A stretch of DNA of 64,000 nucleotides, taken from Heterobilharzia americana. Its lineage: Eukaryota > Platyhelminthes > Trematoda > Strigeidida > Schistosomatidae. Location of the stretch: the NCBI GenBank assembly GCA_944470555.2, contig OX104130.1, forward strand, positions 76,327,160-76,391,159, in the 5' to 3' direction. A program made the translations under genes and the position numbers. Shown one piece after another: positions 55,387 through 64,000 of the stretch (position 1 is its first letter; each line of letters begins with the position of its first letter). The notes under the pieces were generated by a model. That model was not told the DNA's origin and ran no database searches. It saw only the letters and a list, made by a program, of their open reading frames with translations.

Positions 55387-58300
55387 AAACCGAAAGTAAA
55401 CATGGGGACATGGAATATCCAAACAATATTTGAAGCTGGCTAGCTGGCAATGCTGCCCATGTTGCAGAAGAGATGAGAAGGTATAGCATAGAAGTGCTAG
55501 GAATCTGTGAGTAACCTGCAGATGGAATGGAAGTGGACTCTCCAAACTGTCAACTGGAGTTGAGTCAATTATCTACTCCGATATTGTCACCCAAACGACA
55601 ACCACGAGCACATTGAGTTTTGGAGTGTCTCTCATGATGTCCCCCTCCCAAGAGCATCGAAGCCTCCCTCTCATGCAGTGGGGACCAATCTCTTCCAGCA
55701 TCAGGATCAGGATCATGACAGCGAGATTCAAGTCAAATGGAATGAGAGTCACAACTATACAATTATACAATACGCTATGCACCTACAAATAATGCAGATC
55801 AAGAGGAGAAGGAGGAATTCTATAGACAACTACAATCAGTAGTGGACAAGACTCCACCCACCTCAGATGGTGACATCAAAATTCATTCTAATGGGTGGGG
55901 TGACATGAATGCCAAAATGGGAGTGGACAACACAGGAGAACTCATCATGGGTAGAGAGGCACTCGGTGAAATGAACGGGAATGGAGAACTGTTTGCAGAC
56001 TCCTGCGAATTCAACGATTTGGTGATTGTAGGCAGTGCAGTGTGTACAAACACAAGGATATTCACAAGGCAGCGATATGGAGTTGATTTCACCAGACACC
56101 AGACACACTAGGAATCAGATCGACTTCATCTCAGCCAACCTACCACTGGACATAAGATCAGGTGAAGAAGGGGAGCAGATGTAGGTGGTTCCCACCACTC
56201 ACTATATAGTGGAAGGAACCTGACTTCAAAATCAAGTTGAAAGCCTCCATTGAAGTTGGTGCTTGGCCACAGTTCAAGTTGAACACCCGGAACAGAACAG
56301 AAGCTGAAGGACGAAACCATAAAGGACATCTTGACGTCATCGGTCATCAGTACAAAATGGGAGATATTGAGCAGCATCCCTGAGGGAACCTGCATGGAAG
56401 AACACTGGAACTCTCTGGAAGCTACGTGGAAGGATACCTGCACAACCGTATTGTGAAGGAAGAAGAAAGATGGTGAGGGTATGGATCTCTACGGACACAT
56501 AGAGGCTGATAGAGGAGGTTGGGGGATGGTGGTGAACCAGAAGATGAACCATTGGAGTGCAGTGGAGGGATGAGGAACGAGGAGAGTAACTGAGTCCAAC
56601 CTCCGAAACACTGCATTGGACAATGAAGTGAAGAAGAGTGTACGGAAAGACAAAAGACATTTCTACGACACACTGGCAAGTGAAGCCGAAGAGCCTGCTG
56701 CTAGGAGAAACTTGCCAACTTTGTATCAGATAACCATCATTTGCTGGAAGGGTACAAGTTTAACACAGTTGTATCCAATAAAATATGAAGAAGGAAATCT
56801 AAGTAACGGAGCGAAGAAAGGAAGTAAACGGTTGGCTGACCGTTTCAAAAAACTGTTGAATCGACCACTATCTGAAAATCGTCTAACCCGAACACAGAAC
56901 TACCAGTGAACACAAATCCTCCCACAAAGGCCGAAGTCCTGAAGGCCATAAAGTTGCTGGTAGCAGGTGCAGCAGCAGGACCATTTGGATTTCCTCCAGG
57001 AGCGCTGAAAACAGACGCAGGGACATCAGCAGAGGACATGCCCACACCACTATTGCAGAAGGTCTGGAAGGAAGGAAGGAAAGGCATCTACCCATTTGCT
57101 GGAGGGACGGCTAACTTGTCAAACTCCTGAAGATGGGAGACCTCAGCGTTTGCAAGAACTGGCGAGGAATCATGCTCCATCCCTGTCCACCCAAGGCAAG
57201 CAAAATACTAGGCTGCATCATCCTAGAGAGACTAAGGGATGCGCTGGATTCAAACTACGACCGGAACAGGCCGGCTTCAGGAGGAAAAAATCATGTGCGG
57301 ATCAAACTGCAGCGCTAAGCACCATCATAGAACAGGGTATGGAATGTCAGTCAACTATCTACCTCAACTCCGCCGACCTGAAAAGGTCTTTGCTAGCGTC
57401 GACCGAGAAGAAATTTGGAAACCGCTTCAAGACTGCGCAGCACCACAAATCTTTACCAACCTCATTCAACAACTATATGAAGACGCGACATGCCAAGTGA
57501 TCCCCAGTGGAAAGTTCAGTGATGCCTTTGAAGTGAAGACAGGAGTAAGATAAGGCTGCCTACTATCACCCATGATCTTCCCGGTTGTGGTGCACTAGAC
57601 TGAACTGGATCATGAGGCAAACCATGAGAAGCGAGAAGATTGGCAAGCGTTGGATGAATGGATGAAAAGCTTCCAGAAGTTGAGTTGGATTTCTCCAATG
57701 ACGATTTGTGGAAACCAACAAGTTGACAGAAGTGGTAGGTTAGCAAAGACGGGACTTCAAGTGAATGTCATGAAGGCACAGGTGATGAAAATACCCAGCC
57801 AGCACCACCATTAAGAACAAGCTCCAATCACCATCAACGGGCGAAACTTAAAGAAAGTAGCCTCCTTCACCTATCTAGGCAGGACCGTCTCAACTACAGG
57901 TGGTGGCGGCACAGACGAGGATGTCAATACCAGGATTCGAAAAGCAAGATAGGCTTTCATTGACCTGAAACCGCTGTGAAGACCTGCACTCAGTATGAAG
58001 AACTACATTTGGATTTTCGACACTAATTCAGCTAAGTCAGTGCTTCTATATGTTTCGTAGAGTTGGCGCGTTGCGAATAGCATTTCCAACAAACTACAGA
58101 CACTCATCAACAACTGCATACGCTGGCTCGTTACTGAAGCCCAGATGGCCAGAACAGTAAGAATAAGCAACAGGGAACTCCGGAAACGAAACAACCAAGG
58201 ACCTATCACCCGACAAATATGCAGAAGGAAGTTGAGATGGACTGAGCATACATTGGGAAGGCCGACTAGGGATATCACGCGCATGGCCAGGCCCTGTAGT

Positions 58301-58490
58301 GGAACCCTGATGGGAAGCGATGAGTTGGACGTTCAAGGATGACATGGAGAAGATCGTGTGAGGAAGAAATGAGAGCTTCTGTGCTGTCGTGGAGCCAGGT
58401 TCAAAAGATTGGAGCGGACAGAGTGGAATGGAGACGTGCTACTGAAGCCCCATGTTGGACCAGGAACCCAAGGGGCAAATAACAAAGGTG
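55112..58490 (+). mobile_element. RTE/SR2-like copy 4, near full length, degenerate
   Basis: Plus strand: leader with AACAAGTTCACTAGCTGTTAG, MGIGLPTLSQKTNTIDKQTS, (CT)n-encoded Leu/Ser run (55353-55382), KPKVNMGTWNIQTIFEAG (endonuclease start), VLGICE, DMNAKMGVDNTGE, VDFTRH, linker, RT with AGAAAGPFGFPPGALKTDAG, LRPEQAGFRRKKSCADQ, DAFEVKTGVR, decayed FADD region (57690), C-terminal GHTLGRP-like block (EHTLGRPTRDITRMAR at 58240) and 3' end GGAACCCAAGGGGCAAATAA at about 58485. Multiple frameshifts. Its first 1.5 kb mirrors copy 2. Confidence 0.88.
55353..55382. repeat. (CT)n tract inside endonuclease ORF of RTE copy 4
   Basis: About 15 dinucleotides, encoding alternating Leu-Ser; slightly longer than in copy 2. 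Confidence 0.9.
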
Positions 58491-59100
58491 ATACAGCTTC
58501 TTTTCACTCTTCACCTTAGTTATTTGATTTTTAGGAGTAAAAAGTTCCAAACAATTAATGCCATGTAGCGTCACACACTTCCCCAAAATCAATAGCCTAG
58601 GGTTTGACGACTCTCCACATCGATGCTGACCTTGATAGTTTAACTGGACTCGCTAAGCTGAAGGCACCCGGTCAAGCATCCTTACCATTTGGCACGCTGT
58701 CACGTTACGTTGCACTACTTGTATTCGACTCTCTAGCCAGTTAGTTGGAACGCATCGGTATTTTGGCATAACCATCCAAATATACTATTCCATCCGACTA
58801 CGCTATCGTGTTCTTCCTTGGTCTCGTATTCGTGGGTATATAACAAGTTCGAATAATTAGTGATTGGTCTTTGCCTCTGTCAAGTTCGCACCAGGACAAA
58901 TCCTAAAGCCATAAAGTCCAGAGACGTTAAACATTGATATTGGCTCCACAAACGTAAACGACTAATTTGGCTGAAAGTATGTAGTCAGGCATCTATGGCA
59001 TTCGGCTCGTTGTTGCGTCTCCAAGTTCTATCTACTTATCTCATTTATATCAGAATAATTTCAGGACTTTAAATATCAGTGATTCTAATCTTGTTACCAA
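58491..59100. other. Unassigned, possibly 5' part of the BEL/Pao fragment
   Basis: A frame fragment LAKLKAPGQASLPFGTLSRY near 58650 and GGGTATATAACAAG near 58830 are seen, but neither allows a firm call. Confidence 0.3.
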
Positions 59101-60310
59101 AGTGTGCCCTCTCCTAATCTGGCAATTGTGGTTTCCTCGTATGATTCGAAACGGAAAGTTGGTTGGCAGTTCAGTTGAAGATATTGGTGAGTTCCCTGTA
59201 AAGTTAGGAAGAGTGAAGATTACATTGTCACAGACAGGTTATGTGCCAGAGGATAATTCACCGGCCAGCTTGAAAGATATTGCTGGTCGGTTACCTATGG
59301 ATGTACAAGACAGGTGATATAAAGTAGCTGACAAGATTTTGGTTACTAGAAAAGAACCCGATTTTGAAACCTTGGTTTGTCTTGTCGATGAAACAGCCAG
59401 AGAAGCGCGACAAAGGCAGGCACGGCGCAACCTGCGGAACGACCGAGTAAAGGGTTCTGGCTGGCAGTTTAGCAGAAAATCACCTCGTAACTTGGTGGAA
59501 GGTGTGAATAGTTTGACTGGTGATAAGACAGTACTCGGCCCAGAGAATTTCGTCCCAAATCATGCCTCTGATACCCCACCGGGATGTTTAAAAGTGTTGG
59601 ATACGCCATTGATGAGAGGTCAGTTGTCAAAGGACTTGGGATCCATAACGTTTGTCTAAAGAGGGGCCAAATCACCAAATAAATAAAGTTCATGACCGGA
59701 AAAATAAGGCGCAACTTGGTGCTGCATGTAGCAGACAGTGGGGTCGACGTAACGGGATCCATAAATCATTTGACAAGAGACACTGGATTTTAAGGTTTTA
59801 GCTCGCGTATTATTCCAGTTAGGCTGAGAAGTCTCAAAGGAGGCATAGAGACGAGTGTGTTATTAGGTAATGGTCCAGGTACATAATTGATGTTTGAACA
59901 AACCGTCGAAGATCTGGGCCTTGGCGGTACGGATTCCCGTCTGAGTGTGACTAACTTCCATGAGGCTTCAGCGTAAATGCTGGTAAGAAAGGCGTAGAAC
60001 CGACCAGTCGGATGACCACGGTTTACTGAAGATGGAACGAACATACACCATCAGTCACTTACCAATATCAAATAAACTGACCCTAGGCAAGCTGCAGATT
60101 AAGGTCTGGAGCCGATTTACAGACACTAAATTCTTGCCACCACGGAGTGATTTGGTTAGAACTCAAATTGAGTGTGACATTCCAAGCGCACATTTGGCCC
60201 AGGAACAGCGTCTTGGGACGGGAGCCAAACATCTTGAGTAAAAACCCACTAAGGCTTGGTTGTGTTGTGTCCGAAACAGGGTAACAAATCCACAAGTCGA
60301 ATTTTTTTCT
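59101..60310 (+). mobile_element. BEL/Pao LTR-retrotransposon internal fragment (gag end and protease), decayed
   Basis: Plus strand: SPASLKDIAGRLPMDVQDR then KVADKILVTRKEPDFETLV (59260-59380) resembles the gag C-terminal helix region. RIIPVRLRSLKGGIETSVLL..GLGGTDSRLSVTNFH (59807-59960) matches the DUF1758 aspartic protease pattern VPVRVxGxxG..xTxALLDxGS, with the DSG-like active site mutated (GNGPG). Then W-S-R-F-x-D-x-K-F..DLVRTQIECDIPSAHLAQEQR (60100-60210) matches the region after the protease (LLIGxDVPEAH). Stops and frameshifts throughout; no LTRs recognised. Confidence 0.6.
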
Positions 60311-60399
60311 ACCGGCTTTCGAATAACGGTAGTGAGTCTGTGGATATGGAGAAATTGCATGCCCAAAAATTGCATGGCCCATTGAGATCACGACGAAAA

Positions 60400-61720
60400 C
60401 TGTTGTCCATCTGCCAACAGACTTAAAGCATGGAAGGTCACAGGGCCCTGATGAACTATGTCCCAAGGTTCTGTTACTGTTGGCCGGCAGCCTTTGCGTG
60501 TCCTTAACTGTGCTGTTCAGCATGCACAGCTATCAAGGGGTGGGAAGGGAGGCGATAGGCAACTGTATGCCAGTTTCGGCAGTATCGCTGTTAAGTGGGG
60601 AAGACAGTATGTGATGAGATAGTCTGTCATTCAATAATATAACTTACTTTCACGGGATTAACGTGGTTTATGGGTTGAAAACTGTTGATTGACGAACACA
60701 CTTCAAGAGAGGAAGGACTGGGTTGGGGCCAGGGATGATAAAATCCCTGCACACATAGTGTTCACCGACGTTAACGCGGTTTTCGGTTAAAGTTCCTACC
60801 CATTTGGTGCTGGAAGTGTGGTTCACGAATGGATCAGGGATTGTCTACTTGGGAGAAGGTATGAAGTAAAAGTGAATCGGAAACTGTCTTAGTGACAACC
60901 TGTTGCCGGGGCTGTTCCTCTATTCTTGAACCGCTGCTTTTCCTTCCACAATAAGACGAAATACCAAAATGCTTGGGTTATCGTTACTCCCATTTGCTGG
61001 CAACGCCAGCATATGGATGACCGTCCATGATGATGACGACAGGTCTCCGCTTCAAGTTGACTTCGGTGAACTGGTTGAATAGTTGAAATGGTGGAGCCTG
61101 GAAATCAACTGCAGAAAGAGTACGGTAACGTTCATTAGGTTAGACTTTTCCGGTAGCTACTGGATGAACTAATACCCTTGGCTTTGGAACGACGAACTTG
61201 GAGGTTATCCCAAGTCACGGCCTACGGAAATCTGTTAATTGTAATGCGTTTTCAGCGAACGTTTTTCGCATGCTCTGGACCCTTTACAGAGCGTTCAGAT
61301 ATTTTAATGAAGAGAAGTTTAAGGTTCTACACCACACTTGCGCAAGGCCTCACTTAAAGTATCAAAACCAGGTGGCCAGTCTGTGCTTCAAAAACGAAGC
61401 CCATGCTCTAGAATGGGTCCAAAGTGTTGCCACACATTTTGTGGCATCCCATGCTTACCTCACTTCTGGAGGGCGATTACAAAGGTTAGGTCTACCCCCT
61501 TTGTCACGATGGTTGCTTGAGATGACTGACCCACTGATGGGGCAACCAGCAAACAGTCTATGTTACCTTTGTGGACTCGGACAGTGCTTTCTATCGCCCC
61601 CAAATAACATGATGCTTGCTAAACTTGCAAAAGTGGGCACCGCTGAACCAACCTTGGTATGGTATACAGCGTATCTACATGATGCAGAATTGTGCACCAC
61701 GGTAAACAAAATTTGATCAG
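60400..61720 (+). mobile_element. CR1/Jockey-like LINE reverse-transcriptase fragment, decayed
   Basis: LKHGRSQGPDELCPKVLLLLAG (60425, RT domain 0, K-x-PGPD), VVHEWIRDCLLGRRYEVKVN (60815, W-I-x-x-F-L-x-x-R), LVEWLKWWSLEINCRKS (61070, the L-x-x-W-x-x-W-L-x-x-N-x-x-K block), and C-terminal YFNEEKFKVLHHTCARPHLK with LEWVQSVATHFVAS, LQRLGLPPLSRW (61300-61510). Order and spacing fit a CR1-type LINE ORF2. Catalytic FADD not preserved. Confidence 0.68.
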
Positions 61721-61729
61721 CCCGGAGGA

Positions 61730-62640
61730 ACACAAGAGCAGGAGTTTTTCAAGATGCCATCCCTGAACCACTCCCATTTTTACCACTCACCAATATCCTC
61801 CCACGCTCAATTTTCCTCGTCCACCCTCCTGTTTGCGGACGACATCAAAATATGGGGGACAGTATGCACAAAGAGGATTGTAGGATACTCCAATACGGTC
61901 TCCTGCGACTGGAATCCTGGTCAGCTGCAAATGGCTCGAGCTTTAACCTGTAGAAATGCAATGTAATGTCTTTGCACACTCTTAGCGTCGAAGACCAACC
62001 AAATCCTCAGCAAGTCCACAACCACTGGGATATTCACATACAGAGACCTAGAATTAAACTTCTCTGACAGACTGGATATTATCTCCAGCCGTAAGATGAT
62101 AGCAGCAAAGGCGGAGGCACTTTCTAAAAAGGCACCTCAAAGCGCTAACCCTAGAATTGTTCTTCATAGTGTTTGAAACCAATGTTGGACCGCAGCTAGA
62201 GGTATTCAACACGATAACCCTCCTGCCAAAGTTAGACGTGAGCACTGTCGAGAAGGTAAAAAGAATAGGGACAAGGTCGATCGTCAGACTAACAAGCAAA
62301 GCATATGATCAACGCCTCAGACAACTCAACCTACCCACATAAGGCTGCCGAAGGAGGTGAGTTGACCTAATAACACTCCACTGTATTATTATTCACCAAG
62401 CGAACGACCAAGCAGGTCAGTATTATCAACCCCAAACGGACAGTCTAGTGGCAGCCACACTCGTATACCCTACCGCAGGCCAAAGACGAGGGTGAGATCC
62501 AACTTGTCACTGTGTGTGCCTCTGTTGTAGTGAATGCCCATGGTTACGTCAGTTGAGTCCCTCAGATGATTGCTGGATAAGTAAGCGAGCGAAAACTGCT
62601 CACCGCGAATGTTCACTGGTAGCAGCTGAAGGCATGCTCA
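61730..62640 (+). mobile_element. Second CR1/Jockey-like RT fragment in tandem
   Basis: SSTLLFADDIKIWGTV at 61810-61860 keeps the catalytic FADD. FIVFETNVGPQLEVFN, LDVSTVEKVKRIGTRSIV, YDQRLRQLNLPT (62155-62342) is the C-terminal LE-x-VQR-x-AT-x-V..RL-x-x-L-x-LP block, followed by frameshifted SPSERPSRSVLSTPNG and YRRPKTRVRSNLSLCV up to about 62520. It differs in sequence from the preceding fragment, so it is another family. Confidence 0.7.
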
Positions 62641-63526
62641 CCCAACCCTATATTCCCAAACCACATTATCTGCAATTAGACTCACCCCTTTTCCATCTCT
62701 TCACCATAAGCACCTTTCACTCCCTATTTCTAGTACATCTTTTTTGAACGACAGTTACCATTTGCTTGCAGATGCCTACAAAAATAGGAGCTGCAAAAGG
62801 TTAATTAATCTTGCCAGAAGCTTAGATGCTCCCTCTAAACAAAACCAAGCCACAGTTTTGCAAAGAACCCCCAAAAAAGCAATCATTACCTCACAAGCTA
62901 CAAGCAGGTAGAATATAAGGATTTTTACAGCCCACTAAGGAGTGTAACTAAACAAAAATAACCGAGCCTCAGGCCATAAAAAGAAGAGCTTAAAAACTAC
63001 AAGTTTGCTAGCACGAATGATGTTGGATGTTGTTAGATGTGGAAAAGAGGCAACCTGATCTTAGAATTTCACTTCCAGAATAGCGACTTGGGTATTGAGT
63101 TATCAAATTCCTTATCTGCCTCTTGAACAGATCACTTTAGAAGAAATAGCAAAGACCCAAAAGCTTCGGTCGAACCCTGTTCTAGGGGATCCCAAGCATC
63201 CCACGGAGTGGTCGGCTACTTTGACTTTTAGGCGGAACAACTTGCAACCGCTCCCTCGGCGGTTCAACTCAGGTAACAACTGGACTTTCACGGAGATAAT
63301 TTTTGCAAGGATTATTAGAGGCTAACTGCTTGTTAACCCTTTCACTGAAAACTGATCTCTTTAGTCATGTTCATACTGTTAAAGAGGAGCAAAAGGTCCA
63401 TGGGATTTGAAAATATAATTGTTACACTGACCTTGCTGAAAATGGCTAATTCTTAACTTGTAACTCGTTAAACATTGCCATTTTCTTATTACAATTGTTT
63501 TGCTTTTTCATTTCGAGGTCATAACG
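62641..63526. other. Upstream flank of the RASSF-type gene
   Basis: No recognised coding exon. It may hold 5' UTR or promoter sequence. The 76-codon frame at 63095-63325 has no recognisable domain. Confidence 0.4.
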
Positions 63527-63720
63527 ATGGACATCAAGGTCAACGCAGATGGTGTGCTGAGGGAGGTGTGTGGAATTAACGAAGGAACAACTTGTGAAGA
63601 AGTAATATTTAAACTTGCACAAGTTGCCAGTTTACCTGGCTTCTATACTTTGGTCGCAAGCTATAGAGAGGAAGAGGTTACGCTTTCTCCAGATGAGCGG
63701 ATCATAAATTTCATCAAAGA
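63527..63720 (+). CDS. First coding exon of a RASSF7/8/9/10-type gene (RA domain, partial)
   Basis: An ATG at 63527 opens MDIKVNADGVLREVCGINE, then GTTCEEVIFKLAQVASLPGF, YTLVASYREEEVTLSPDE, ending INFIK plus two nucleotides before donor GTAAGT at 63721. This matches the start of N-terminal RASSF proteins (vertebrate RASSF8 begins with the same K-V-x-x-DG-x-x-R-x-VCGV-x-E-x-TTC-x-EV-x-x-ALAQ pattern). The Ras-association domain is a ubiquitin-like fold of about 90 aa; here about 64 residues are present and the rest lies beyond the window. In this subfamily the RA domain is N-terminal, followed by coiled coils, and the proteins act in cell adhesion, growth and Hippo-type signalling. The open frame continues nine codons upstream without another ATG. 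Confidence 0.85.
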
Positions 63721-64000
63721 GTAAGTCATTTAGATCTTATCACCTTATCATATCGACTAACTGCTATTCACTTGAACAATATAATCGTAGACAAAGCCAC
63801 CCTGCATTGTGTTGGTGGTTTTGTCATTGCCGTGTATAATTGATGTACCGTCCATAAATCTCGATAAAGTCTCAGACCCTGTGGTTGGTACTATGAGGTT
63901 CCTTTTCTACGTATCCATTAGATTTTTAGCAGACGTTATCTCGTATGATAAGAACTAGATACATTCTGAGGTTTCTATGAAAAACTAACGCACTGAAATA
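63721..64000 (+). other. Start of intron 1 of the RASSF-type gene
   Basis: Begins GTAAGT and continues to the window end without another exon recognised. Confidence 0.75.

Overview
The window is AT-rich, repeat-dense animal DNA and most likely comes from a blood fluke (genus Schistosoma or a close relative). The main grounds are: (1) many copies of a short tRNA-headed repeat that carries the hammerhead-ribozyme motif of the schistosome alpha family; (2) RTE/SR2-like, CR1-like, BEL/Pao, CACTA and Penelope-like elements of the kinds known in schistosomes; (3) a host gene of short exons separated by kilobase introns plus one 32-nt intron. There are no bacterial gene clusters, and very few of the open frames are host genes.

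Host genes. One complete protein-coding gene can be assembled on the + strand. It has seven exons (20175-20322, 35981-36152, 40319-40377, 40410-40606, 44289-44399, 47094-47205, 54474-54637) that join in phase to 963 nt, encoding 320 aa. The product is a CRAL-TRIO (SEC14-like) lipid-transfer protein of the alpha-tocopherol-transfer/clavesin/CRALBP type. At the right edge (63527-63720) the first coding exon of a second + strand gene begins. It encodes an N-terminal Ras-association domain of the RASSF7/8/9/10 type, and the gene continues beyond the window.

Layout. 1-3.48 kb: degraded RTE-type LINE on the - strand, bordered by (TA)22. 4.36-7.07 kb: Penelope-like element (PLE) with inverted end repeats. 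7-11 kb: SINE-like remnants. 11.2-11.9 kb: CACTA transposase remnant. 12.75-15.1 kb: two 5'-truncated PLE copies facing outwards, forming an apparently perfect 1042-bp inverted repeat. 15.6-20 kb: many hammerhead-SINE fragments. 20.2-54.6 kb: the CRAL-TRIO gene. Its introns hold another PLE (22.4-24.1 kb), RTE copies with target-site duplications (25.9-27.0, 36.7-37.0, 45.8-46.8 kb), two more large RTE copies (48.1-52.4 kb) and many hammerhead SINEs. 55.1-58.5 kb: RTE copy on the + strand whose 5' half is nearly identical and inverted relative to the copy at 48.5-50.1 kb, so the pair brackets the last exon. 58.6-62.7 kb: decayed BEL/Pao fragment followed by two CR1/Jockey-like RT fragments. 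62.7-64 kb: unique sequence with the RASSF exon.

Most interesting signals: two hammerhead-bearing, tRNA-headed SINE families, of which the second ('family B' here) may be undescribed, with a few copies that still have an intact ribozyme core; the long PLE palindrome; the inverted RTE pair around the terminal exon; and three clean LINE target-site duplications. Family names rest on motif recognition only; no database search was possible.
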